Source: Beroe ovata
Taxonomy: Eukaryota > Ctenophora > Nuda > Beroida > Beroidae
Assembly (NCBI GenBank): GCA_946803715.1
Contig: CAMPET010000258.1
Coordinates: forward strand, 28,190-92,189
DNA length: 64,000 nt
Direction: 5' to 3'
Shown here: one piece after another, positions 22,991 to 52,560 of the stretch
Position numbering within the stretch: the first letter of the stretch is position 1
Layout: each line of letters begins with the position of its first letter
Made by a program: the position numbers and the translations under genes
The notes under the pieces: model-generated
Told to the model about the DNA's origin: nothing
The model's input: only the letters and a program-made list of their open reading frames with translations
Databases searched by the model: none

Positions 22991-25900
22991 AGCTCTCTAA
23001 ACTTATCTAGTGACGTTATCTGAGCCATGGCCATGCACATTTCCGGCGTTTTCAAGTGCATGTCTATTGTCTAATGCAGGTTTCACGCCAGTTTGCACTT
23101 AAGATTGCACAGCAGATATTCTGTACTGGAACAACGCTTCCTGATGCGTTATACTTATAAGATACCTCATTCCAATTCCATAAACCAGGGCTAGGACAAA
23201 ATGAAGTAAATTCAGTTTTTCACCATTTTCCCGATGAGAAAATCCTCCAAACTCGTAATCTACGGCCAAAATTTTTCCAGTCTCATCGATAGGAAAATTT
23301 TTCGCCCATCCTTGGCCATGATGCTTGTTGTTGAATAGTAAGATGGTCGTGACTCTGCGTGATAGCTGACTATTTAGGGTTTCTGTGAACCTATCTACTC
23401 TGCTATGTGTGTGAAATATGCCGTGCTGTGATATGTGTAGCTATATTCTTGTGATAGTCTTATGGGGAGGTGATAATTAGGGATTGTTGTTGAATAATCT
23501 AAAAATTATTTATAATTAGGGATTATTGCTGAATTATCTACAAATTTTTCCGTCCTCCAGTAGTTTTGATTATCCGTAGTATTAGGTCCTAAGATTTGTG
23601 AGAATCGTCTAAGTTCATTCACTCCATTTGAGCATTTTCTCGTACTGATAGGTCTTGACCCATTCTGTAAGCTTTGTTCCCTCATAGCACACAGTTGAGA
23701 CCGACTCTGGTCTTGGGTGGTGTGGACTGTGGTGTCTACAGTGTTTGGCAGCCTGATATATCACCGTTACCGAATTCCTATCGTGAGTTATTTCATTCTT
23801 CAGAAGTTCATCCGATGAGTAAAGCGCACTTAACTCTATTATTGAAGGGACTCAATTATTGAAGGAACTGAGGTTCAAGTGTGAACCTTGAACTATCTGA
23901 CCTCCAGGCTCGAATATTTCCTGTTTTCCTTAGCGTTTCCTGTTTTCCTTAATGATGCCAACTATTATAGAAACATCACCAGAACTGTTCAATCTCATTA
24001 TCGTCCCACTTTTCCTTATATCGGACAGAGAACACGGTCCATGTTAATGAGTTCTTATTGTAGCAGTCTCCAGGGGGGGGCATTGTTAATGCACACACAC
24101 ATATCCCGCATGCATAACCGGACCAACCCTCCCTCCCTCTATCTTACTACTTCATCCCATATCTACCATAACATTATATTCTTCCGTAATAATTGCGGCT
24201 AAATCACGCTAATTAAAATTCTACCCGAACACAAGGATATTTCTTGTAATCTACCTTAAGTATTGGCTAAGAAACACACAAAGAGAGCTTGACGAGACTT
24301 CTCATCTGCTTCACATAGACACCACAAAGACCAGAGGAGCCGTTAATTGCAGCGCTGGATGATTGTATCCATTGTAGATGGAATACATCCCCCCAATTTC
24401 ACTGCAACGCGACCTGGGAAAACATAACTTTGCGGAGATGGGATAAAGGGGCGGTTTATTTTGATTGGGTTCGTGGACTTCACCGACATCAAGACATGAG
24501 TCTCCACCACCCGCACACAGCACTGTGGTAGTACGTAGTCCAACACCTCTCTCTCTCCTTGGTAATCACAACTCCACCGAACAGCATGGTGCAGGCGGGG
24601 AGAGTTTTTGGAACCAGGAACCACTCATACCAGGTTATAATTCTCTCAGTTGCTCATAATTGCGCACTGCTCTTGAATTCTCAGCTACAACAACGAGTAA
24701 GTAGTTACCAAAATCTACTCTTTGTTTCCGTTTTATAGAGGTTATCACTGTTCGATAAATTTCCATGTTTCATACATTTGCTATAGCAAAGCTACTTTTA
24801 ACAAGGGAATATACAAGGGATGATGTATATTTCATGCGATGTACAGCCGATCGGTATCTATGAGCAGGATATACCCACGTTTTTTTGGCATCAAGACCAG
24901 AAGACCGGCCTTCGATCATTAATTAGTGGCACTAATTGGCTTTACCACAAAAATTACATGCCAGTAATTGGGATTGGCAACACTCATTCCCAGATATACT
25001 GCCGACTGGTTAAGCTCCTGATATATGTATATTATCGTGGTGATTATAGCTGTAGGTATAACCCTACTATTATAGATCTAGCTGTATTACGTTGTGTGTT
25101 TGGTGTGTACAGGTACTACTGATATATCCGGCTGTATACGCTCTACACTGACAATCTGTCCTGAAAAATGTCTCCTCCTGCGCCTAACCTGGGTAAATCA
25201 TGATAGTTATGATCCTTTAGTCGTCGATCATGACAGTTGTTTCAGCTATTCAATCATCTGAAGTGAAATTTTCACCATTTTCTGATTTTGTTTCTTTCGA
25301 TTTGGATTCTTATTGCTGGACCCTGGCTTCATTGGGTTGGAGTTGGGATTGTGCTGTTCTAGCAATCAGCAATGGCCGAGGATTTGTGACCAATCACTTT
25401 ACTCCTCTATTTCATTTGACTATTTCATTATATTAGACGTAGGTACTAGCTAACACACAGCATCGAATGGCAGCTTCTTTTCGACCGATTTTCCGAAAAA
25501 CTAACATCCACTAATCGATTCATCACTAATCCTTTCTGGTGCCATGGTAGGAAACATTTGGAAAATTTCGGACAACCGTCACTGAATATGTACATGCTAT
25601 CCTATGATTCGAATATATATATGCAGCTTCCATTGAACATCAGCTCATCGATACTAGTGCTCCTCCTGGATAATGCAGAGAAACGTCAATCCACTTCAAG
25701 GAAAAACACGCTGACTCTTCTCCGATGAATTTCCGAAAACCTTATTTTTCCCGTTGTGTTGCTCCAAACCCGCTCTCTCTCTCTGACCGATGATGTTCTT
25801 CACCCGATTCGGGAATAAGCACGCCCGTGCGAAGTTTGAGACTCCAGCTAAGAGGGAGCATGAGTATGGGCGGGGTGGGCGGACGAGTAGGAGTAATAGT

Positions 25901-28900
25901 GTCCAGTATAGCAAGCTGGACATCTCACAGGGTGAGAAGTGTGTGTGTGTGTCTGTGTGTGTGTCTGTGTGTGTGTGCGTGTGTGTGTGTGCTTCTATGT
26001 CTGTGTGACAGGGGTGTCGGGCAATAATCACTTTGGTTGATCCCAGGAGTCATACTGGTCAGTATCAAATCTTCGAGCTTTCTGCCTGTAATGAAGAAAC
26101 CATTCAGAGAATATTCCTGATTTCTAAATGCATCTTTGGTACAATTACAAAATTATCGCTTCTGCTATTGATCTCAATCTAGGGATAAAAGTGAGAAATA
26201 GGTTAATTGGAGTGGGAGCATCCAGAAAATCGTTGCAATTTCTGATCAAATAATTATCATCTCGTGCAATATGGAACGAGATTCCGCTGTCAAGACATTC
26301 CGCTGCATGATATATTCGATACGCGCTGCGTTCAGAGCGCCCACAACCATGACACTGATGGGAAAGATCGGATCAGTTCTACAGCAATGCTGGGAGTTCC
26401 TTGCACCAGGTTTTTCTGTCTCACGGCCCGTCTTCATGTCTCATATCAAGGCTTATATGTGGCTTGCTGCCAGTGCTTGTCCACGTCGTATTGAGAGATC
26501 TGTGCGAGTTTCCCGCCAATTTCTGGACGCAGGTTATCATGCGGTTGTAACATGACTGATATAAGCAGGGGTGTGTCACTGTCTATCTGTACCGTGTTCT
26601 GTGTAGCACAGCTACAGTTGTCTCTCATTCGCAGTAGCTTTGTTCCTAGCCGCTGCGACACTGCCACCATGGCAGAAGTGGCGGGAAAAACAATGGTCAC
26701 TGTGTTTGGTAGTAGTGAGGAGGGGAAGAACGCAGTTTGTTGGGGCTAAAGACGCGCGCCGGACCACAATATACTGATCCATTCTCTCTCTTTATAAGTT
26801 CATTAGTAGCAACAGTAAGCAATATTCTGTTGTTCATCATTTGTGGTGTTTCTAACGCACAAGCGAAAACGTACGGCAGCGATCTTCGGTCATGATTTGT
26901 TGTTGAAGAGGTTTTTTAGGTTTTTGTAGTTCTTTTCCTATTTCCGGTTGTTAGGTATCTGTTTTGTGTGGCGATTTCATACTGAGGTACATTCTTCGTT
27001 AGATTCCTCCTAGTACATTGTACATACCTCATCCTTCCTGCACACAGCCCTCCCAATTATATCTTCTGTTGAAATCCTCATTGTACAAGGATTTTCATCA
27101 AAGTAATTAGATTTAGATTCACCTCTCCTCCTATCTTTCAGACGGTCAAAGCGTTCCCAAAGTGAAGCGCAAGGTAATGGAGAGGAAGTTTAGGATTTCA
27201 CCATCAACACTGAGAAATGAACTGGAAAACAACGATGTCTACCAGAAGTTAGTTTCATGAGTGTTTACTCTTGTAATTCCCTGTAATTGTTGAAGTTCTA
27301 TGACTACATATCGTGTCTGGATGATATTCATGGTTGAAACTTCCTTAGTGTCCTCTAGGCGTTTGCATCAAGTATTGTTCATGGTAAACAGTTTTGCTGA
27401 CACTGTTTTACCCTCGACAATTGCTTGAAGCTAACTACGTTTCTGCTTATTAAGAGTGACTGCTATAATTGACTATTCGGGCATAAGTCCGTTTGCCACT
27501 TTGGCCAGGCATTAGACCTCCATTAGACCGGCTCCTGGCCAAAGTGGCAAACGGACTTATGCCCGACTATTCTTATCACAGCAAGTATCTGGACAGTGTT
27601 TTACTCGGAGAATTCCTGACAAGTTTGGTTATGAAGGAGTATGTGTGGCAACTAAATGAGAACGACATTGCTTGGTTAGTAATTAGTATGTACAATGTAC
27701 AATTTACACTCACACTATACAATATAGACATTGATCGATTTGCATTGTACTACCATATATAATGTACATTGTTGATGATGGTACAATTTACATTGATAAT
27801 ACGATCTGATTGTCTCAGTGTTGGCTCACCTCCTCCATTTCCTCAGTTTCACTAGTGAAGTTATGACGGTAATCAAGAGCAAGCTGGGGGAAAAGTTACC
27901 TGTCAGGATTAGTAAGGACATCCTCATTGACTCAATACCCACGGAGAAAAACTACCTCATCCGGATTGGACACAAGATAGCTTCATCGGGTGAGAATATA
28001 GCTCGGTACATTTCTTATCTTTGTGAAACTTTCTTGTTCCTATATTTCAACTGTTTCTATATTTCGACTGTTTCTAATATTCCAACTAATTAGTTCCTAT
28101 ATTATATTTCAACCTTTCACAAACTTCAGATTTTCTCAAACTCTGGCGAAACTACGATAAGGACCACTCGGGATTCTTGGAGCTGAAAGAGCTTGAAATG
28201 CTAGTCCAGGATTTCGCCCAGGTTTATGTTGTTATGGAAACTGTTGTTATGGAAACTGAGATTAATTAGATACGGTGATTTGATCAGAGTGTTATTTGGC
28301 TGATCTAATGGTCAGATATAACATGGATTAACATGATTATGGATTTATCATATACAGTGCACCACCATGCAGGCGGTGGGTGAAAAAGTGGCACCCGAGG
28401 ACCTAACGAGAGCTCTGAAGGAGCTGATGGATGAGTACGATGTGAACAAGGACGGCAGACTGGAGTTGGAGGAGCTCTCACATCTCATGAGTGTGGAGGA
28501 CAACTTCATGAAGTCCTTCTGTGTGAGTCTTTTTCCTGCAGTAGCTGCGAGGCTCCGAATTTATCTTTCCTTCTTCCCTGCTTTTTTGTGAAATCTGTCC
28601 ATTTTTCAATCAAAAACCGTTGACCATCTCACCTCAGAGTCGGAACTATCTGACGAGGAAGGATTTTGACCGGATATTCGCTCACTACGACACTGACAAT
28701 ACCGGCTATCTTGATAAGGAGGAAGTAATGGCGCTCCTCAATGACATACTCAAGTACCACGAGTCAACGGATATCCACATTCCCGTTCCTGTGCTCAAAG
28801 TGAGTATTTGGTGCTATCCATAGAGAACGGGCCTCGGATTCAATTTTCAAATGATCGGGGGAGGTCCTAAATTTACTGAATCACGCGACATTGTTTCGAT

Positions 28901-29083
28901 CGCTTTACGCTTAAGATAGGGAAAAGTTTCCCCTTTCACTTTCAGGTTGTTCGTTATATAATCTTCATTTCATAATATCCCGTACTTCAGGAGGTATACA
29001 AGGATGTCATGAAGGCATGTGATACGAACAACAGCGAAACAATTCAGAAATGTGAACTGGCACTCCTCCTTACGTCAGTGTAA
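22344..29083 (+). CDS. Calbindin/secretagogin-like EF-hand calcium-binding protein
   Basis: The common exons are 27142-27247, 27582-27674, 27847-27989, 28130-28221, 28358-28522, 28638-28799 and 28991-29083, all phase-consistent. With the first exon at 25790 the protein is 331 aa. Alternative first exons lie at 22344, 25790 and 26669. EF loops with clear ligands are YDKDHSGFLELKE, YDVNKDGRLELEE and YDTDNTGYLDKEE; the last loop (CDTNNSETIQKCE) is weaker. The segment DFLKLWRNYDKDHSGF and the closing ETIQKCELALLL match the six-EF-hand calbindin/calretinin/secretagogin family. The first two EF positions (exons 27582 and 27847) lack loop ligands. Likely a cytosolic Ca2+ buffer or sensor; the cell type is unknown. 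Confidence 0.88.
22504..25789. other. Intron or intergenic DNA between first exons 1a and 1b
   Basis: No coding signal is seen. It contains a CA microsatellite with a single N at 22958 (22880-22988), a G8 run near 24074 and otherwise unique AT-rich sequence. Confidence 0.5.
22880..22988. repeat. CA microsatellite with single-N join
   Basis: Two CA runs lie either side of a short CA-rich linker and one unresolved base at 22958. Confidence 0.9.
25790..25931 (+). CDS. EF-hand gene, alternative first exon 1b
   Basis: ATG ATG starts a basic N-terminal segment (MMFFTRFGNKHARAKF...), 47 residues, ending at a GTGAGA donor in phase 1 matching the exon at 27142. A GT microsatellite follows the donor directly. 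Confidence 0.6.
25940..26010. repeat. GT microsatellite
   Basis: GT run with CT interruptions directly after the donor of exon 1b. Confidence 0.9.
26271..26555 (+). CDS. Open frame of 94 codons inside the EF-hand locus, uncertain
   Basis: The frame starts at ATG and ends at TGA. A GT in phase 1 lies after 26532, so it could in principle be another first exon for the downstream body. The donor (GTTATC) is weak and no domain is recognised. It may be non-coding. Confidence 0.2.
   Translation: MERDSAVKTFRCMIYSIRAAFRAPTTMTLMGKIGSVLQQCWEFLAPGFSVSRPVFMSHIKAYMWLAASACPRRIERSVRVSRQFLDAGYHAVVT
26669..26708 (+). CDS. EF-hand gene, alternative first exon 1c
   Basis: GCCACCATGG is a perfect Kozak context. 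Thirteen residues (MAEVAGKTMVTVF) precede a GTAGTA donor in phase 1, again compatible with the exon at 27142. Short, so a chance match is possible. Confidence 0.4.
27478..27564. ncRNA. Near-perfect intronic hairpin
   Basis: The left arm 27478-27509 and right arm 27533-27564 are reverse complements over 32 bases (CGGGCATAAGTCCG...GGCCAGG), separated by a 23-base loop that contains ATTAGACC twice. It ends 17 bases before the acceptor of the exon at 27582. Possible identities are a small-RNA precursor, a splicing-regulatory stem, or a recent MITE-like foldback. No expression evidence is available. Confidence 0.5.
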
Positions 29084-29633
29084 TGAATGAACTCGATACT
29101 TGGGTATGAGAACCTGATGTGCAATGCCATTGCCAGGACAGTTATATTTACAATCTGTCAGACACAGGTACTTTACAAACTCTATCGATATCATCATACG
29201 AAAATGAAAATTTTTCTCGGTCTCAGATGATATTGACACTCATTCGATGCTTTGCTAGTAGCGTAACCGCCTTAACAATCTATTTCTAAGTATCGCCTTA
29301 ATGTTAATATTAATATTAATTAGTAATTTTTTCCAAAACCAAATAGGATTTGGTTGTTTNTCAGTGTAATGAATGAACTCGATACTTGGGTATCACTATC
29401 AGAACCTGATGTGTAATGCCATTGCCAGGACATTTATAATTGCAGTCTGTCAGACACAGGTACTTTACAAACTCTATCAATATCATCATACGAAAATGAA
29501 AATTTTTCTCGGTCTCAGGTGGTATTGTGTATTGACACTCATTCGATGCTTCGCTAGTAGCGTTATTGCCTTAACAATCGAAGTTCAAGTATCGCCTTAA
29601 TGTTAACATTAATATTAATTAGTAATTGCACTG
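29084..29633. repeat. 3' flank of the EF-hand gene, present twice
   Basis: 29075-29340 and 29361-29600 are near-identical and both begin with TCAGTGTAATGAATGAACTC, the first holding the stop codon. A single N at 29360 separates them, suggesting two alleles. No gene lies in the second copy. Confidence 0.8.
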
Positions 29634-30720
29634 AATTTGATACGTAAACTTAAACTTAAAGAAGAGTGATGCTGACAGTGATACTGTTACTGATACTGAT
29701 GATGATACGGCGCGGTATCAAGAAAGTTTGAATTTTTGTGAAATGAACTTGCATAAGGAACTTTTATTACACTTATGTTATAGTTATACTTATAGTGGAC
29801 TATGATGTATGAACATTGAACACAGAGGTCAGATAAAATCTGACAACGCGCTTCTCTGTTCTCGGAGTCTGAGAACTTGCCGGATGTTATCTGTCCACTG
29901 TTTCTTGCGCGCGCAAGAAACAGCGAATAGATACTGATACTGATAGCATTCGGCAATGGTTTACGACTTTTCAGTTCATCGAGTAAAATGATGGGCGCGC
30001 GCGCGCTTGAAATGTATATGTGTACCGCGGCCGATGCATTATCCGTTCACTGTTGTTCCCGCGCTGCGTGACCCAAACACTCCGCGCGCTGCAGAGTTCA
30101 GCTGCGCGTCTCCCGCGTGGTATAAGTATAACAGGGGCGCGTGTGCACACGTTGCGCGCCCCTGTTCTACTCAGTGAACTGAAAAGTCGTAGAAACCACG
30201 GAGACGCGCAGCGCGCGCGGAGTATTTGGGTCACGCAGCGCGGGAACAGGGGCGCGGCGCGCAACGTGTGCGAATCCACTGTCATGTCTCGCGCGCGCCT
30301 TCATTGAGGGCTGAAACAGGTGCAACGACAATTTACAAATGACTGATTATAGATAATAAATTGATCTTCGGACGCGCGCGTTCACTATGTTACTATAACG
30401 TGCGTGCAACAACTTGTCGGCATCCGGCGGGAAAAGGCTGAAGAGAAATCTGCAGCAAAAAAAATTTCTGCTAGAAATTGGCAAGTTTGAAGTTTCCTAC
30501 TTTTGGCTGACCAATTTTTGATTTCCTCCATCCTTATATTGGAGGGTTAGATGGGTAATTTGTCGTTTTCACCAAGTTAAGATTGTAAATTGAGTGGATG
30601 AGCATCATCTAAGGAGTGTCAAATTGATTGTGTATTCAAGACTTCAACTATTCATCAAATGTTGGCAGCACAATCCATAATCAGATCCATAGCCATAATC
30701 TTCTTGCTATAGTCGTTACT
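29634..30720. repeat. GC-rich foldback repeat region, copy 1
   Basis: About 1.1 kb with several nested inverted repeats: a palindrome around CTGTTTCTTGCGCGC (29877-29955) and a large foldback at 30055-30246. The flanks (e.g. CATCCGGCGGGAAAAGGCTG) match copy 2. No protein-coding capacity is seen. It ends at the single N at 30721. Confidence 0.85.
30053..30281. mobile_element. 229-base foldback insertion present only in copy 1
   Basis: Against copy 2, copy 1 has an extra segment bounded by CACTG on both sides. It contains long inverted arms (GTTCCCGCGCTGCGTGACCC ... GGGTCACGCAGCGCGGGAAC) around CAGGGGCGCG...CGCGCCCCTG. A related foldback lies at 51983-52215. This looks like a non-autonomous foldback element. 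Confidence 0.65.
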
Positions 30721-30721
30721 N

Positions 30722-31757
30722 TACAGATGCCGCGAGGGGCTTGCCAGCCCCTTGATTGCATTCAATTTGATACGTGAACTTAAAGAAGAGTGATACTGAC
30801 AGTGATACTGTTACTGATACTGATAATGATACGGCGCGGTATCAAGAAACTGAAAGTTTGAATTTTTGTGAAATGAACTTGCATAAGGAACTTTTATTAC
30901 ACTTATTACACTTTATAGTTATAGTGGACTATGATGTATGAACACAGAGCCACAGAGGTCAGATAAAATCTGACAACGCGCTTCTCTGCTCTGTTCTCGG
31001 AGTCCGAGAACTTGTCGGATGTTATCTGTCCACTGTTTCTTGCGCGCGCGCCGCGCGCAAGAAACAGCGAACAGATAACATCCGGCAATGGTTTACGACT
31101 TTTCATTGTCGGGCGATGCCAGACCGCTGATGCAAGCCGCGAAGCGGCTTGCGTCAGCAAGAATAAGTTTGCGCCGAGAATAAGTTTGCGCCGCGCGCGC
31201 GCGAAACGAAATTCTCGACAGGGTCTATCATCGATCGACAAAACTTTTCAGTTCATCGAGTAAAATGATGGGCGCGCTTGACGTGTATATGTGTACCACA
31301 GTCGATGCATAATCCGTCCACTGTCATGTCTCGCGCGCGCCTACATCAAAGGCCGAAACAGGTGCAACGACAATTTACAAATGACTGATTAAATAATAAA
31401 TTGATCTTCGGACGCGCGCGTTTACGATATTATTATAACGTGCGTGCAACAACTTGTCGGCATCCGGCGGGAAAAGGCTGAAGAGAAATCTGCAGCAAAA
31501 AACTTTCTGCTAGAAATTGGCAAGTTTCCTACTTTTGGCTGACCAATTTTTTGTACATCGTCTAGCAGTTTGATTTCCTCCATCCTTATACTGGAGGGGT
31601 GGATGGGTAATTTGTCGTTTTCACCAAGTTAAGATTGTAAATTGAGAGGATGAGTAGCATCTAAGGAGTGTCAAATTGATTGTGTATTCAAGACCTCATG
31701 TTGGCAGCACAATCCATAATCGGATCCATAGCCATAATCTTCTTGCTATAGTCGTTA
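30722..31757. repeat. GC-rich foldback repeat region, copy 2
   Basis: Collinear with copy 1 from about 30758, with substitutions and two large indels. It holds the palindrome 31015-31085 (GGATGTTATCTGTCCACTGT arms around GCGC). Confidence 0.85.
31106..31242. mobile_element. 137-base MITE-like insertion with 8-bp target duplication
   Basis: Copy 1 has one ACTTTTCA at the matching place; copy 2 has ACTTTTCA at 31098-31105 and again at 31243-31250 with 137 extra bases between. The insert begins TTGTCGGG and ends CGACAAA, a short terminal inverted repeat. Related sequence (CCGCTGATGCAAGCCGCGAA) occurs at about 52450. An 8-bp duplication is typical of hAT-type transposition, but the superfamily is not proven. 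Confidence 0.7.
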
Positions 31758-32732
31758 CTCATTCTTTCTTTAGTTATAATTTATTTGCTATATACTCCTG
31801 CATATATCTTTCCTAGAGGAATCATATTTTCATTGAACTTCGGATCCCTCTGCAAGGGCCTCAGCCTGCTCTATTGTTTTATTTGTAAAGAGCCATCACA
31901 AACCAATTGGGTCATCAAATCAGGTGTCTGTGACTGTTCTTACTCCTTGTAGATTAGCCTTTGCTCTTTCCATGGACAATTCAGCTGGGAGTTATTGTTC
32001 ACTTCTGTGAAGTCTCCTATTGTTTTGCTGAAAGTTATTGCTTTACTGTAGAATTGTCTGGGAATGAAAGCAAAAATTTAACGTGTATGTGTAAACTGTA
32101 CACATGGAAGGAAAAGGTGAAGGAATGAGAAAGACGTAATTATTAGCCTTTTTCTTTCCATTCCTTTTTCCTTCCATGTGTACACATATGGGAAGTGCTG
32201 ATACAAGAGATGGTAATTCATTTCATCATATTCTCTCAGGGTGGATAGTCTATTCGGTAGACATTTTCCAGTCATCTTACATTATACATACCACTTTGAA
32301 TAATTCCTTTGGTCGCTTTCCTTCCATTAATTCTATTTAACATAATCACCCTGTGGCCCCTCTCTCTCTAAACCGTGATGCAAAAAAATCCAGTGTTCTG
32401 TCACCAGCTCAGCCCTGCCATTGACGAAGGTGGGCATTCTGTCAGGCAACTGCAGATGCAATGATGTTTCACAGTTTAGATCCTTCCTTCTCTTTTGTCA
32501 ATTCTTTCTTGTCTTGTGGACTTCCTGTACTTTGTATATTTGCAGTATACCACTACAGCTCTATAGATTTGGCCTTGGATTTGACAATGGTCAGTCAAAT
32601 GGTAATTCTTCAGTACTGAGTTCTCACATTAACAATTTCTGTTGCAAGATTCTATGTCAAAGCATTATCATTTATCATATTCATTCTTGCTTAGCCAAGG
32701 ACATGTAAAGTTCGACTGGGTGCTTGAAGAAA
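31758..32732. other. Intergenic region before PTPN9
   Basis: No gene is recognised. It contains an imperfect hairpin at 32097-32176 and otherwise AT-rich unique sequence. The PTPN9 promoter should lie here. Confidence 0.5.
32097..32176. repeat. Imperfect inverted repeat
   Basis: TGTACACATGGAAGGAAAA pairs with TTTTCCTTCCATGTGTACA; the inner part is a purine/pyrimidine-rich imperfect stem. Confidence 0.7.
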
Positions 32733-50808
<18,076 letters not shown>

Positions 50809-51982
50809 CTTGCTTGTCCCATGACAGTTACCATGGCAACAACATCCCTGTTTGTGTGAGTGTCTGTGTGGAGTTGTCAAGGGATTTGATAGTTCAACAG
50901 TACGGTCAGACAAAGATGTGTGCGCGCGCCGTTACCTCTCGCAATTTGAGCTGTTCTATCTGCTGTGCTAAACAGTGTGCTGGTTTTGTTTTGTCGCTCG
51001 TTCGCGGTTCGCCAATTGTTCATTGAGGACAGCAGATTGTATAGCCAGTGTCCGTACACATTGACGCGTCAGTCATTGTGAAAATTGCTATTTTTAGACC
51101 AATGTGCAATCACATCGACAATGATTCAACCACGGTGAGTGTTCAAATCCATTTTATTCGTTTGTGTTGTTATACTTTTCAACCAGGCAGAAATGATTAT
51201 CGTGTTTCATATAATTATAATATGTTCATTCGCTGATGAGTCCAAAGCGAATCAATCTTATCCTACTTATGATTTTGAACCTTGACACATTAGACAATGA
51301 TCTGAAAATGGCTTAGTGGTTTCAAGAGCACATTATTAAACAAAGATTAAATGAGATGTATAAACAAATTGAAATATTGGAGGCAAATTGCACATTAAAT
51401 TAGAAGAGCACGAAAGTGTAACTAAAATTTTTTTATTATTTTCACGTGGTTTTGATATTTTTACTTGGGGCAGATTGAAAATCATTAGCAGTGGTGTTTT
51501 TATCAATTTCAAACCAAAATAGGATCCAACTTTAACTTAAAGGTAAACTAATAGTTTGGCCTGTAACATTCATTATGCCGCTAAGTAAAGGGGATGATGA
51601 CATTTTCTTTTATGGTACACACGAATAGTTGGATTTGAAAATCCAAAAAGACAGTTTTTTGTATCCAGGAGTGTAACGACGTAACGTAAGTTAAACTGCG
51701 ACTTGGTCTGTAAGATGATTCAGACTCTAGGATATCGTGACGGTGAACGTGACTGAAAAAGATCCTTGTGTTATTAAGAGTTCTAGGGATGCTATCACTA
51801 TCAGTATTAATAACACTTTGACATTGAAACTGTTGAATTGTGCTTTTAGTATCCAGGATATATATATTAACTGTAAAATCTGTAATCCAAGTTTCCATGT
51901 TCGGAAGCGCGAGAAATAAACAAAGGTCAGATAAAATGCGAGACGAAATTCTTGACAGGGTCTGTCATGTCTCAGTCTGTGC

Positions 51983-52215
51983 ACGTTGCGCGCCTGTTCC
52001 CGCGCTGCGTGACCCAAATACTCTGCGCGCGCTGCGCGTCTCCGTGGTTTGGAGACGCGACTTTTCAGTTCACTGAGTAGAACAGGGGCGCGCAACGTGT
52101 GCACATGCGCGCCCCTGTTCTACTCAGTGAACTGAACAGTCGTATGAAGGAGACCAAACCACGGAGACGCGCCGCAGCCAGCGCGCGCGCGGAGTATTTC
52201 GGTCACGCAGTGCAG
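51983..52215. mobile_element. Large foldback element
   Basis: Long inverted arms: CCCGCGCTGCGTGACCCAAA and GAGACGCG...TTCAGTTCACTGAGTAGAAC on the left are matched in reverse order and complement on the right (GTTCTACTCAGTGAACTGAA ... TCGGTCACGCAGTGCAGCGC). The centre is GGGGCGCGCAACGTGTGCAC. It is related to the insertion at 30053-30281. Confidence 0.7.
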
Positions 52216-52323
52216 CGCTAATTGTAAGTTGTAGGATTTCACCCTAAATTGCTGGCGGAATTTTATCGTCGGGCAAGAATGAAAATTGCGCGCACCGACG
52301 GTCGGTAAGGTAAAATTCTACAA

Positions 52324-52362
52324 CGCAGCGCGGGAACAGTCAATGACTGTTCCCGCGCTGCG
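52324..52362. repeat. Perfect palindrome, 19-base arms
   Basis: CGCAGCGCGGGAACAGTCA is followed after one base by its exact reverse complement. It uses the same terminal motif as the large foldbacks. Confidence 0.85.
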
Positions 52363-52560
52363 CGTGCGTTCGCGTTGTACAGTCATGTCGACATCAACAT
52401 GTCATGTGAATGCGTCGTCAGATTTTGCCGGATGTTTGTCTGGCGATGCTAAACCGCTGATGCAAGCCGCGAAGCTGCTTGCGTTTGTTTGAAAATAAGT
52501 TTGAGCCGCGCACGACAAAATGCGTGCTTCTATTCTACTCTGTGATCTGAAAAATGGTTG

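Noticed and set aside
30000-30300. Arg/Ala-rich open frames on both strands of the foldback
   Set aside because: They arise from GCGC inverted repeats that are open on both strands by symmetry; no protein family fits.
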